Shown in pieces: positions 1 to 11,100 of a stretch of DNA of 64,000 nucleotides. The notes under the pieces are model-generated. The model had not been told where the DNA came from. It saw only the letters and a program-made list of their open reading frames with translations, and did no database searches. This stretch comes from Symbiodinium natans. Its lineage: Eukaryota; Sar; Dinophyceae; Suessiales; Symbiodiniaceae. A program made the translations under genes and the position numbers. The stretch spans positions 124,001-188,000 of the forward strand of contig CAJNDS010000081.1 of the NCBI GenBank assembly GCA_905221605.1. The letters are read 5' to 3'. The first letter of the stretch is position 1; each line of letters opens with the position of its first letter.

Positions 1-100
1 GGGTGCGGGTGGCTTGTAGGTGGGGCAGCAGGGAGCGGTGTCCGCGGCCGGTGGGAGGGGGGGCAGCGGCATGCAGGCGTGCGGGCAGGGGGCAAGTGGC
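1..100. repeat. Degenerate GC-rich repeat, first copy
   Basis: GC-rich sequence built around GTAGGTGGGGCAGCAGGG and GGCATGCAGG-type words. Related blocks recur at 101-230, at 488-575 and, inverted, at 1916-2019, so this is one member of a local repeat family. No reading frame here is convincing. Confidence 0.5.
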
Positions 101-172
101 ACGCAGGAGGGGGTGCAGGTGCATGGCATGTAGGTGGGGCAGTAGGGGGTGCGGCCCGCGGCTGGTGGAGGG

Positions 173-230
173 GGCATGCAGGCATGCAGGCATGCAGGCA
201 TGCAGGCATGCAGGCATGCAGGCATGCAGG
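173..230. repeat. GGCATGCA tandem array (7 copies)
   Basis: Seven perfect copies of the 8-base unit GGCATGCA run from 173 to 228, followed by GG. Each unit contains the palindrome GCATGC, so the array can fold on itself. Two to three copies in the opposite orientation (TGCATGCC) lie at 1915-1938. Confidence 0.9.
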
Positions 231-703
231 TTGTCAGGCTTTTTTCGTGACTTATAAGCCGTTACTGGAACTTTTTAGATATTTGCGTAAAGTTAACTTT
301 TATGTCGTTACACGTATTTACTAACTTCTAATATCTTTCCAGCTCACTTACTATAAGTTCCACTAACTTCCCTCATCATTTTTTCTTGCTTTCATGTCGA
401 GATCGTAACATCTTGTGGCAGAAGCGGCTGCCGCCGCTACATTTTTCCCCAGATAGGTTTAAATGGCTATAAGAGCACGTCGCGTCCACGGCCGGCGAAG
501 GGGGCGCAGCGGCATGCGTGTATGCAGGTGGCACACAGGTGGCATGCAGGAGGAGTAGGTGGGGCAGTCGGAAGCACAGTGTCAACACCAGAGCCATCCA
601 TCTGTTTTTGTCGGAGAAAGAACCGCAAGGTGGAGGATTGCAGTGACGAGTGCTTGCAATGCGAGCCACGGGGATCTCCAAGCGCAAAATCCTAGCAGCG
701 TGA

Positions 704-1102
704 GTGAGAAAAGAGAAAAAAACTCCTGAAGCTTCGCCTTTGCGGACAGTCCTGTGGTCCGGAGGTCGGAATTTTACACTGCAAAGAGGTGAAGGTACCG
801 CCAGCAGAGGACGTAGAGCGGAAGTCAAACCAAGAAGATCCAAGAAGAGGAGGGGGCGCAGTCTTGCCGGGCCTTGCCAGGCTGGCTCACGATATGGAGC
901 TTCGCCGACGGGGATAGAAACAAACGCGGGGAGAAAAAGAAAATTGAAGGAGGCACAGTCAGGTCAGTCCAGCGCGTCTTCGTCAAGTCGCGAAGGAGAA
1001 GCAGGACAAAAAGGAGAGGAGAAGGCGCAAGAGGAAACAGCGCATGACGATCAAAGAAGATGGAGGAGGCGTCGGAGTGAAACTGGAAGGGAACAAGCCT
1101 AG
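704..1102 (+). other. Purine-rich open frame, function unknown
   Basis: An open frame of about 130 codons starting with GTG, very rich in lysine, arginine, glutamate and serine. The opposite strand is open too, as expected of purine-rich DNA, so coding status is doubtful. It has the same flavour as the basic leader frame of the copia element at 7.3-8.1 kb, but I see no alignable motif. It may be decayed retroelement sequence or simple composition. Confidence 0.15.
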
Positions 1103-2019
1103 ACCCCATTTTCAAAGCTCCAAAGGTGTCTTTGAGCAAGCGTCGGGCGTCAAGTTCAAGCGACGGCGCAGTGGAGTTGGACGAGGGTCAATTTTTTTTC
1201 TGGACCCCCAAGGACTGCTAAGCAGACAGGTCTTGAAGGGTGCGAAAAAAGCTATTTGGCTACGGGGTAGGCGAGCGGACGGCTCAAGTACTTCCGCCAG
1301 GTCCTGTCAAGTCAAGTTCGAACTTGCCAAAGCCGACGCAAAAAGAATCACAGACACCTTGCGCAGCAATCGCTTTAGCCTGAGAGGGTCGAACCCTGCG
1401 CAGCCTGGATGTTTTCGTACAGCGGCTCAAAGCCGTCGATGGTATCCAAGGGCTCCACTTTGGATCTTGCCCGACGGAACAGAGATCAGCAAGGAAAAAT
1501 CAGTCTTTTCTTTCCAGCCGAAGCCAGCGCAGCTCTGGCAGAGAGACAAGATGCGATAGGAAAGTAAATTGGGGGATGCAACACCCGTGGCAGCGTGAGG
1601 CATGGAAAGGGAATGGAGGAAAAGGCCAACGAGGCCAGGCCCTGAGTGAGGCAAAGGAGTGGAGAAGGGAGGTGGAAAGAAGAAGAACCAACGAGGGAAA
1701 GGTCTCGTGTGCCAAAAAAGAAAAGACAAGCCAGACCCACTTTTGCAGATACGTTTTTCAAGGAAAATAGCTCCTGTCCTGCTTGACACAGAACCTTGCA
1801 AGGACAAGGATTTGAAAGACGAACGTAGCGTATGTAGTGTACAGTGCGACTCCAAAGAATGCTCATGATGTCGGAGCAGGATCTCGAGAGGACACCTTTC
1901 AATCATTAGGCCTCTGCATGCCTGCATGCCTGCATGCCCCCTCCAGGGCCCACCAGGTGCCGAGGACGCCGCACTCCCTGCTGCCCCACCTACTCGTACA
2001 TGCCACCCCCTCCTGCATA

Positions 2020-2050
2020 CCACCTTTAAAAAGGTGGCCATTTCGAGGCT
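2020..2050. repeat. Palindrome plus motif shared with 24008-24030
   Basis: CCACCTTT (2020-2027) and AAAGGTGG (2030-2037) form an 8-bp hairpin stem with a 2-base loop. The stretch AAAAAGGTGGCCA followed by TTTCGAGGC recurs at about 24008-24030 as AAAAAGGTGGCCA followed by GTTTGAGGC. This may be the end of a small dispersed element. Confidence 0.4.
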
Positions 2051-4595
2051 GCCGCCTAAGGCGATGCCCAGGAGGGGTCCGAGGAGGTTCCAGGGAGGTC
2101 TGAGGGGGTTTTAGGGGGGTTCCAGGCGGGTCGCAGCCCCTTTCAGGTTGCTATCGTTGCAGGAGCGCCAAGTCTGCACCACGAGCCTTAGGAGCCCCTC
2201 GCCCCCGTCTGGGGCATGTAGGGGGTATTTAGTAGTTAGACCAGCGCACACGCATGGCTGGAAGGAGGAGATGCTGATAAGTTCAATTCCCCGAATCTTC
2301 AAAGTCATTCGGCGTTTTTGTTGGAATTTTCCAGCAAGGTGTGCCCTGCGTGAGCCCGGGCGAAGTTGGCTCAGGCGCCGAGCCGTGACGTGGTCACATG
2401 AGAGGTCTCTGCTAGGTCGAGATGAAGTCGAATTGGCCTTCATTCGAGCATGCGAGACATTACGATACTGTGGGTGATGTTGGGGCGAATTTCTCCGCAA
2501 GGCAGGCGCAGCCCGCCGCAGGTGTACTATGCCGGCCACTCGGATAGGTTTGGACGAAATGCAGGATCATGAAGCGGCCCGAAGGGGCGATTGAACTGAG
2601 GGGGCGGGGGGAGATGTAGGGAGCCCGCATTTGATCATCGACCTTGCCAGATCACGCAACTCACTCATCCGCCTGGTCTCCCAGTGGGCCATGTTCTAGC
2701 GGAATGTGTTCAGGCAAGAGCTTCTCTAAGTACAACGCTCTGGCAAGTGATGTTTAAAAGGCAAACTTGCCCTGAGTCCTGTCCATATCCGCCTTCATCA
2801 AGCTCCGCCACAAAATCTGGAATGCTCGGAGTTTCTTTGGAACGCATGGCCCTTTTGCTAGTTGACTTGGTATATCTTGCTATTTGATTGTGGGCTGGGG
2901 CACGGTCACACTGTCACGCCGGACGAATGTGTCCTTGCATCGGTTCAGGAGGTCCCTTTCTGCGCACAATGTCTGCCTCGCAAAGGGCCGCTGCATGTGA
3001 AAATGGGTTCTTGGGTTCTTCAGCGAGGACTTGGGAAGGAACAGGCAAAGAAAGCCAGTCAGCAGAGCATAATCAAGCTGGATTCAGGGTTTGCAGATGA
3101 TGAAGGCCATTTCTAACGCCTCGCTAAACCCTTGGCTTGGGTCCTATACAAGTAGCATGAGGGCTGAGTTTCGGGGGCGACTTCTCAGGCGCATTCCAGT
3201 TTCTCAGCTTGTTGGGATTCATCCGAAGTCAATATCCTATAAGTCATAAGTCGCATAAGTTCAACGAGCAAAGACTTGGCTTCGTGCGGACTAAAAAGAC
3301 ATCTACAGCAGAAGGTGAAGAATATTTACAAAGCCGGCGAAATTCCAAGCGAAACCTGCCTGAAACACTTGGTTGCCTCAGGTGGTGGTGCCCGACGGGC
3401 GACCCAGCCCTTCCAGCCTCCAGGCACCAATTGGTCCCCTTACCTTCCTAATCCAGTTCGTGTACACCTGTGAAGTCGCTGGGGCATCGTTGCGGGTGCG
3501 GCATTGCTCTTGGAGTAGTCGAAGTTCCAGGGTTCTAGGGACTGTAGCGCTTAGAACCAACGCTTGCAGGTGATGGAAGGACGTGGCGGCGATGGCAACC
3601 GCGGCCTTCGATACGGTGCGGCAGGGACACTGGGCATGCCAAGCTGCTAAGCTGGGCTGTTACGGCACTGGAGCCAGGCCGTGTGGCGGCAAGGCCTTTG
3701 CAAATGCCCGGAGACTCAACTCAATTCCAAATCGAAGCATGCACGCAGCACGCACACTGCATCACAACGCAACATCTCATAGCCGGGTCATAGGATCATA
3801 GCCGTAGACTCGGCCTCCAGGCGCTGGTGGCTAACCAGTCACGGGTTCGCTCCGGCCGTCTACGAGGCCTTAGCCGCCCGACTATGTGGAGCTGCTGGGT
3901 GTGGCGATGTAAACACTGTGCCTCGAATGGCGATCCACCATACATCGCTCGGAGGCCATGCGGAAAAGTGGTGCTGGTGGCCTCGGGCATGGGCCTGAGC
4001 ATGTCTGAGCAGTCCAGTTCAGCCCAGTTCAGCCTTTGCCGCTTTGTGAGACTCAGAAAATCTGAGAAATCTCAGAGGCTGTACCAAAGCAATTTCCCGA
4101 ACTTGGCCGAATGGACCATCAATGACTTTCCGTGGACGGCCGGGGCAACTGTATGCAGCAGTGAAGTGGACAAATGTACCCTAGCATGCTGCAGCCGCTA
4201 TGGCCGCTGTGTCATGCCATGTCATGGCATGCCTTTCAAGTTGCAAACGCCATTTCTGAGTCACGGCCAATGCATCCTTTTCTCTTCCGCTCACTCCGCT
4301 GATGTGTTGGCTCGATGCAGTGCTGGCTTAATTGGCTCTTAGGGGCTTAACATTGCCATCATCCGGTGCCGCTAAGAGATCGCATCCAACAGCAAGCCGT
4401 TTGCGGCGCTGCTCGGGGGGCCCTGCCAAACCCATTCAGCCTTGCCGCCACTACCCGTTGGAGGAATAAGGCAGAAGAACGCGCCGCAAACAACGCACAC
4501 CCCCCAGGTCAAACCGTCCGGAACGCCCGTGTCAATGGCACGACCTGACATGCCTGAGGAATGCCGCACCTTTATTTGTTCCAACCAGCCGTACT
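2051..4595. other. No confident gene; intron-like or intergenic
   Basis: Mixed-composition sequence of about 2.5 kb. Short open frames occur on both strands. A plus-strand stretch at 2750-2810 reads TCPESCPYPP and one at 2930-2985 contains an FCAQCLP pair, which fits the cysteine-rich exons found downstream, but neither has a clear exon boundary. Small tandem words occur at 3225-3260 (ATAAGTC) and 4015-4040 (CAGTTCAGCC). Confidence 0.4.
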
Positions 4596-4841
4596 TTGAG
4601 AACGGACGTGCTTGAAACCCAACCTTGTGCCGTCCTCCAACCAGAGGAGAATTTCTTCACGTTTCACAAGGCCTTCCTAGACGAATGTACCCACGCTAAA
4701 CAAGTCCATACACAGAAACACCGTGCCGTCAACAACCCGACGCAACGGAGATTTTGGGGAGTTGAGCTTCCGCGTGCCCGTTCAAGCCAAAAATTGACTG
4801 TACAAGGACTGCGACCCCTTGGTTCTTTAGGTGCCCCTTGA
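4596..4841 (+). CDS. Orphan open frame (possible exon)
   Basis: An open frame of about 80 codons with balanced, protein-like composition (for example ENFFTFHKAFLDECTHAKQ). No domain is recognised and no splice junction could be phased to a neighbour. It lies on the strand used by nearly all other exons in the window. It could be chance. Confidence 0.2.
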   Translation: MRTDVLETQPCAVLQPEENFFTFHKAFLDECTHAKQVHTQKHRAVNNPTQRRFWGVELPRARSSQKLTVQGLRPLGSLGAP

Positions 4842-5339
4842 TGCTATATCGCCACTGTCTGCGAACCGGCTAGTTCTGAAAAAAGAAGTGAGCCATAGTT
4901 TCCATGGTCGAGTGCTTTGATTTTGCCACAACTAAAATTCAGAGCGTTTCTAGCTCGCGCTTGCTGCAGATTGTTGCGAGGCGCGTGCCCGGATTTTCGT
5001 CACAGCGGTCAATCAAGACACTGGTGCTCTCAGCCACACACTCGTGTTTTGCTGCTAGCGCTCACTTTTTTGAGAGTCCGGCTGTTTGATGCTTGTCTTG
5101 CAGCATGTCGAAGCGTTGGAAGATCAGAGGTCGCTTGGAAGCTGTGGAATATTGGGCTTTGCAATTCCGAGGCCCATCGCCGGTGCAGTCGGCTGTGATC
5201 ATGCGCAAGGTTTGCTCAGCCCATTGCCTCAGGCCGTGCTTGCTGCTGAATGGCTGAATGCAAACAGCATGCTTTTACCACAATCACCACAATCACAACG
5301 TGAGCTCCCAATTTTGCAACGGGGCGGGACTCCGGCAAG

Positions 5340-5418
5340 GTGTGACTCCGAAGGGGCCTGCTTGTCTTGTGACAGTGGCTATGTCCTGGAGGTCGGATGC
5401 TTAGAACTGAAAGTTTAA
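5340..5418 (+). CDS. Cysteine-rich exon candidate (CxxCxxGYxL motif)
   Basis: The frame reads CDSEGACLSCDSGYVLEVGC, matching the C-x2-C-x2-G[YF]-x-L-x3-C spacing seen again in exons at 17.5, 20.2 and 21.0 kb. An AAG acceptor precedes it (5337-5339). A GTCGGA donor at 5392 would end the exon before the stop. This type of spacing occurs in EGF-like, furin-like and GCC2/GCC3 repeats. If it belongs to the same gene as the 16.9-33 kb exons, the copia element sits in its intron. Confidence 0.4.
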
Positions 5419-6597
5419 AATAAAAGGTTTCACATTGAGATTTCAGCCCGGCAGTGTTTATGTGCTCGCCAGGAACGTGCGCAAGATAAGCACCAGGCGG
5501 GACGCCGCGTGATGCCACACGGCGCTCAATGCGATGAGCGTTGGATGGTATGCGCACTTGTGAGCAAGTTCGGAGGCACCGGCGACCGGTCGCAAGGTGC
5601 GTGTTTGTCTGCCTGGCCCCTGGCATAAAAGCCGTATCTTTTCCTCGCTCGAACTGCAAGTGTATTGTAGAGGCCCTGTGGTGAAGGATGTGCACACTGC
5701 CGGGAGTCAGGCCGGAGTTCTGAGACAGAACGGCAGCATATTCAGCATACTTGGCATGGATGTTGGGCTTCTTTTTCTTGGAAATGGACGATCACTAGTG
5801 TAGACTGCAGTGAACTTCGGGCGTCCTGAGATCTCTTTGTGCTGCACTGCCTCCTAGCTTCGCAACAGGCCCTGGGCGGTGCGATGCAGGGAAGTGTGTC
5901 CTAGGCCAGGCAAGTGGGCTGTTCCTGTACCATTGGTCACAGCGTTCGAGTCTCGAGCCGATATGAACTCCCAGGACGTGGGCTTTCTTCATGGGGTCAG
6001 TGCCGTGTAGCTCAGTCAGGTAATGTCAGGTGACAGCTTCAGTTCTTGGAGTGTTGAGCCTTGAAAATCTTGAGTCGTTTCCTTCTCGAGCTCCGTCCGC
6101 GCGAGAATGGCAGACTCATGACACTGAGGTGTTCCTTGTGCTGGAACTATCTGCTCTAGCTGTGATGAAGAGGTCGCTCGACGGAGTCTTGAGACAATGG
6201 CTTCGAGGTACAGTATTCCCAGTGTTGCGTTGTGAGTGACATGAACATTCGGACTTGGAAAGCCTTCTTCGACGCAGGCTACAAGCCATAGTTGGGCGCC
6301 CAGCAGCTTTGGGGAAGCATTGCGCTACGTAGAGTGATATCATGAATGCTGAGCTACTCTTGCGTGCCTCTGCATGACGAATCAGCGGTTGCCTCTCGCC
6401 GCTTCCCTCTCCGCCTCCCTCTCTATGTGAGAGGTGACTGTGACCTGCTGAGGGGTTGGCTCTGCCTGATCAGTTTCAAGCCAATCTATGATGGAGCATC
6501 ACCTCGAGCATTTTCGAAACCGCATATCCTTACGCTATGGTGTCTCCTGATCGGGCAGGTAAAAGTCGGATTGGTGTTTTTTAAACCGAACCTCCTA
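5419..6597. other. No confident gene
   Basis: About 1.2 kb of intron-like sequence. A short frame near 5875-5910 reads GRCDAGKCVLG after an ACAG acceptor and might be a small cysteine-rich exon, but nothing else supports it. Confidence 0.4.
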
Positions 6598-7079
6598 AAC
6601 CCTAAATAGAAAACCAATAGAAACCCCCAAAAAACAAAATCAAACAATGGGAAAACACTGAAAACAAGTATATATGAACTAAAGCAATAAAAACCAATGA
6701 AACAAATTAACATTATAGAAAACCGAAGAAAAACAATAAGAAAAACACCCAATAGAAACCAATTCAAAAACAATAGAAAACCACAAAAACAACAATAGAA
6801 AACCAATAAAAACCAATGGAAGCTAATTAAAGAAGAAACAAAAAACAAGAACAACAATTACAAAAGCAACCAGAAACCAGTAGAAAACAATAGAAAACCA
6901 ATAAAAACAAATAAACAACCAATAAAAACCAATAGAAAACCAATTAAAAAACCAATAAGAAACCAATAAAACCAATAAATGCCAACACAAACCAATAGAA
7001 AAAAAAACCAATACAAACTAAAGGAAAACCAATCAAAAACCAAGAAAAACCAAAAACAACTAATAAAAACCAGTAGAAT
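6598..7079 (+). repeat. AACCAATAGAAA satellite, block A
   Basis: Adenine-rich degenerate tandem array built from AACCAATAGAAAACC and AACCAATAAAAACC units of about 14-15 bases. The same array continues at 14005 after the inserted retrotransposon. The long phenylalanine/tryptophan open frames on the opposite strand are a by-product of the repeat and are not genes. Confidence 0.9.
7075..7079. repeat. Target-site duplication, left copy (AGAAT)
   Basis: AGAAT immediately precedes the 5' LTR and the identical five bases immediately follow the 3' LTR at 14000-14004. Five bases is the usual target duplication of Ty1/copia integrases. Removing the element and one AGAAT restores a continuous satellite sequence. 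Confidence 0.93.
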
Positions 7080-7261
7080 TGTCAAGAGTAGAAGCCTATT
7101 CAAGACAGCCTTGCATGTGTGCATGCAGGAAGATGACAGTGCTGCATTCGCAGCCCCTTTCCCAGCCAAGCTCAGACCAGTGACAGCAGTTCAAAAGGTC
7201 TGTGTGCTAGTGTGGTTGTTAACGGTTCATAAGTCCTCTTCAGCCCGCGCCTGCTTTTGCA
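7080..7261 (+). repeat. 5' long terminal repeat (182 bp)
   Basis: It begins TGTCAAGAGTAG, ends CTGCTTTTGCA, and is matched base for base by 13818-13999. It should hold the element's promoter and polyadenylation signals, but it is short and I see no TATA box or AATAAA within it, which is common in dinoflagellates. Confidence 0.97.
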
Positions 7262-7279
7262 TGGTAGCGGGGCGGCTCT
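7262..7279 (+). promoter_or_regulatory. Primer-binding site (initiator tRNA-Met-like)
   Basis: TGGTAGCGGGGCGGC follows the 5' LTR with no gap. Eukaryotic initiator tRNA-Met 3' ends give complements starting TGGTAGC or TGGTATC, so the first seven bases fit this primer. The following GGGGC departs from the common vertebrate acceptor stem and would have to match the dinoflagellate tRNA. Confidence 0.7.
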
Positions 7280-8116
7280 GACCCAGGGAGCTGCTCGGAC
7301 AAGGAGGTTGCCTTCGAGGCACCCCTTGCAGCCAGGTGGTTGCGCCCTGCGCACCCCTGGCAGCCTGTGGTCAACACGGGCAAGGGCTGGGGCAAACCCA
7401 GCAAAGGAGCCCAGAAGGGCAAGAAAGGACCAGGCCGGTCAAGGTCTGAAAGGCAGGGCCAGAGAGCCCAAGGAGATCGTGGACGAGATCGCCCTGCTGG
7501 TGAGCCGGACCAGCAGATCCAGGCAAAGGCAAAGAAGAGGCCGAACAAGCAGAAAAGGAGAGGAGGAAGATCGGACAAGGCCTTGTTGAGGAGAAGCCAC
7601 CAAGGCTTTAGCGAAGCAGCAGAGGAGTTAGTGACGAGGACAGCCCAGGCAAAGCCGAAACCAAAGAAGCGGTACAGGCTGAGGATCGCCCCGAAGATCG
7701 AGAGGTTGAGGGAAGAGTGGCCCCGGCTTAGCTTCAGTGAAAGGACTGCTCGAAAGACAGAACTTCGCAAGTCGGGTCTTATCCCGCCTGGGTCCGTTGG
7801 AGAACACATCGTCCGGGAGTTTGCGGAGGCTTGCGACACTTGCGACGAGCGAACAAAGAAGCAGCGTGAGCCAACTCTCCTTGCAGCCAGTCGGGCTGTG
7901 AAGAGGCAGATCCGTGCGCTTCGTTTGAGGAAAGAGGAGAAGAAGGAAAAGAAGAATAGAAGAAAGAAGCGGCAGCCACTTCTCACCGAGGACGAGGCGG
8001 ACGACGAAGGCCAGGGTGACGAGGAGTCGGATCCTGACGGTGATCACCGTTCTCTTGGTGGTCGCCATGGAGGCTTTGATCCAGGAGCTCCGGGCACAGT
8101 TGCAGCAGTCAGGTGA
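7268..8116 (+). CDS. Copia leader frame, basic protein without an ATG
   Basis: The frame is open from just after a TAG in the primer-binding region (7265-7267) to a stop at 8114-8116, about 280 codons with no ATG. It codes for a highly basic protein: lysine/arginine-rich segments at 7380-7600 and 7900-7990, a more globular middle (around 7690-7860, including SFSERTARKTELRKSGLIPP), and an acidic tail (DEADDEGQGDEESD). It overlaps the start of the polyprotein, which lies in the +1 frame. It may be translated from a spliced or SL-trans-spliced start, from a non-AUG start, or be 5' leader only. No known domain is recognised. The even composition and lack of stops suggest selection. Confidence 0.5.
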   Translation, partial: RGGSDPGSCSDKEVAFEAPLAARWLRPAHPWQPVVNTGKGWGKPSKGAQKGKKGPGRSRSERQGQRAQGDRGRDRPAGEPDQQIQAKAKKRPNKQKRRGGRSDKALLRRSHQGFSEAAEELVTRTAQAKPKPKKRYRLRIAPKIERLREEWPRLSFSERTARKTELRKSGLIPPGSVGEHIVREFAEACDTCDERTKKQREPTLLAASRAVKRQIRALRLRKEEKKEKKNRRKKRQPLLTEDEADDEGQGDEESDPDGDHRSLGGRHGGFDPGAPGTVAAVR

Positions 8117-11100
8117 AGCCATGGCTGCAATGCAACAGCAGATGCTGGTGCAAGGCCAGCAGCTGCAGGAGCTACGGGAAGCTCAGGCCGCCAGTTCAAG
8201 TGTGGCCCAGGCACCAGTGAGCCCACCGGCCCAGGTTGCTGCTACAGCGCCGGGTCAGGGAGGTGTCTTTGGGCTGCTCCCCTTGGTGGACACAAGAGGG
8301 CTCGGAAAGCCTGAGGTGTTTAAAGGAGATCCAGCAACCTTCAACGACTGGGTCTTCATCCTTCGGAGCTACATGGGGGCGATGGACAGGAGGTACCAAG
8401 CCTTACTCCAGAAGGCCGAGTCGTCGGAAATCCAACTTTGGAACCGACTTCTCACTGAGGAGGAGCAAGGGCTGTCGACTCAGCTCTACTACGTCCTGGT
8501 GATGCTCTGCCGGGGACGTGCGCTGGACAAGCTGCACAACTGTGGGGACAATGAAGGTGTCGAGGCCTATCGGCAGCTCTACCTGGAGTACAACCCGAAG
8601 CTCAACTCCAGATATGTGGGTCTGCTCCTGGAGATCCTGCGCTACAAGTTCGAAGGGGATTTGGTCAGTTGCATCGAGTCCTTTGAGCGCAAGGTGAGGG
8701 AGTACGAGAAGCAGTCTGGGAAGGACGTGGACGACGAAACCGTCATCGGGATTGTCATTCTGGGAGTGGAAGACCAGACGGTCAAGGAGCACCTCATTAG
8801 GCACTCATCCAGGCTTGACACCTGGAAGAAGATGAGAGCGGAGATCATAGAGATTGCCCGCACGCAGAAGTACTTGCAAAGCACGCCTCAACCGATGGAC
8901 GTAGGAGGCCTACCAAAGAAGCCGCATAAGGGTTCCCCGAAGGGCGCCAAGGGTGATGGAAAAGGCGACAAGGGCAAGAGCACCGGCAAGGACGCTGGCG
9001 GAAAGAAGGGTGGAGACAAAGGAGGCAAGGGCGACAAGAAGAAGGGCCCGTGCTTCTACTGTCAGAAACCCGGCCACACAAAGGCCGAGTGCAGGAAGCG
9101 AGCCGCGGACTTGAAAAAGGCCGAGAACAAAGGTAGGACGGCTGCAGCAGCCCCGGAAACCCAAGAGGAGCCCGAAAGTGAAGGCCTAGCAGCCTCAACC
9201 TTGTGTGTTGCAACTGTAGCAAACCCTGAAACCCACTGTAGGATCCTTGTAGACACAGGGGCTGGGGGTGGTTTGGCTCCGGTTGGCTTTGACAACAAGG
9301 CCGTCGAGGTTGCAGGTGACAGGGTCCGCATGAACACGGTCACGGGAGAAGCCTTGGAATTGGGTAAGTGCAAGACTTCGTCGCTCAAGCATGGGGATGT
9401 GCCAGTTGAGTTTAACTACAGGGAAAGCAACAGCGTCCAGTTTCCTGTTATCTCCATGTCAGAAGCCAGTCAGAAGGGAACCTGGTTGGTGGTAGGGCCC
9501 TCGCACCAATTCCTCGTAGGTCGCTGTGGTGGTGAGCAACTCAAGAAAGCTTTGAAGGAAGTCCCAAAAGTTCCTTTAGTGAAGGATAAAGGTGTCTACT
9601 GGTTGGAAGCGACTATGGGTAAGCCCCAGAACCCTGAAAGGCATAGGATCGCAGCTCCAACAGCTCGGGAAGCCAGACCGGAGGTAGCGGATAGCGCCCC
9701 GGGAGTGGAGGTAGCTGACAGCGCCCCACCTGCCCAGGTGGATGCGAGGCCTCTTGGCGACGCTCCCCTGGAAGAGCCGCCTGAACCTGAAGGAGAGGCC
9801 GGGCGTAAGGCTAAGCACAAGAAGGTACCCCCGAGTGTCAGTGCTGAGATGCGTGCTGAACACGAGTTAACACACCTTCCATTTCGGAGTTGGTGTGAGT
9901 CTTGCGTGGTGGGGAAGGGCACCAAAGACTTCCATCAAAGGCGCCAAGAAGAAAAGAAAGAGGACGTAGCAAGGTACTGTATCGACTACTGCTTCTTCAC
10001 GAAAGCCTTGTCCCAGGAAGCAGCTTCCACTGACGCCAAGGACATCCTCGAGGCCAAAGCTGGTGCCAAGGCCGTTTTGGTTTGCAGGGACCAAAAGTCA
10101 GGGGCTCTGTTTACGGGTGTAGCTAACAGCAAGGGCACCGGGGATCCGTATTCCATGGCTTTTGCGCTAGAAGGGATGAAGTTCTGTGGTCACCCAGACA
10201 TGATAGTTGTTAGCGATACTGAGCCAGCTATCAAAAGTTTAGGTGAAGAACTTGTTAAGAGGTACCCCAAGAAAGCAAGCAGTCAACCAGTGCCCAAAGG
10301 AGACCACAAGGCCAACGGTGCAGCTGAGCGAGCTGTGCTGGAACTTAGCAACCAAGTCAGGACCCTTAAGGTAGCCTTTGAACAAAGGTACCCCACCATT
10401 AAGGTCACAGAGGACTCGCTCGTGTTTCCTTGGATGGTTCGTCACGCAGGATGGCTTTGTACAAGGTATGGCATCAAGCATGACGGTCGTACAGCCTACG
10501 AGAGGCTTCGGGGTAGGACCTACAAGGGCGAAGTTGTTGAGTTTGGAGAGGTCGTTCTGTTCCGTATTTCGAATCAGAACTTAAGAAAGCTTGAGGATCG
10601 TTGGTCATGTGGGGTTTGGCTAGGCAAAAGTTTGAGCAACGATGAGCACTTCGTGGCAACAGCCAACGGCATCCAGAGGTGTCGCTCGGTTCGTAGGCGA
10701 GTTGAGGCCAAGCGCTTTGACCCCACGTTTGTTCTGAGGATGGTAGGCACACCTTGGCAGCCTCGAGGCACGCCAGAAAGGACCCCCGATGCTCCGGGAA
10801 GACCCTTGCCAGCTGGAAGGTTGGAGGGTGTAGTGCCTAAACCTCGTGGTGTGTACATCACGGTTGAAAGACAGATCAAGCATGGTAGGACACCAGGCTG
10901 CCCTGGGTGCGATACCTCTTACGGTGACGCCCCAGTCAAGCACAATGCCACGTGCAGAGCCAGGTTTGAAAAGCTGTGCAGGGAACCTGTGGTTGCGGAA
11001 ACAGCGCCCGGGGACGACACAGTTGAGCCATCAAGCAATGGAGGGGATGATCCGATGGGTGCCGGCCCTGGCCCCTCGGATAAGCAGGCAAGTTCAGAGG

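Larger units (their letters stand above)
101..2019. repeat. Inverted-repeat-bounded segment of about 1.9 kb
   Basis: The left arm (about 101-230) and the reverse complement of the right arm (about 1916-2019) share the same order of words: CAGGAGGGGGT, GGCATGTA, GTAGGTGGGGCAG, GGAGGGGGCATGCAGG, with small indels between them. The arms enclose about 1.7 kb containing another direct copy (488-575) and a purine-rich, lysine/arginine-coding stretch (704-1102) with no recognised domain. It could be a non-autonomous fold-back element or two oppositely placed copies of a minisatellite. No target duplication was recognised. Confidence 0.45.

Noticed and set aside
5935-5970. GTTCGAGTCTC as a tRNA T-loop
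   Set aside because: No acceptor, D or anticodon arm can be built around it.
8016-8066. Upstream GTG as start of the copia polyprotein
   Set aside because: The in-frame ATG at 8067 has a better context and begins the coiled coil; the 17 upstream codons look like leader read-through.
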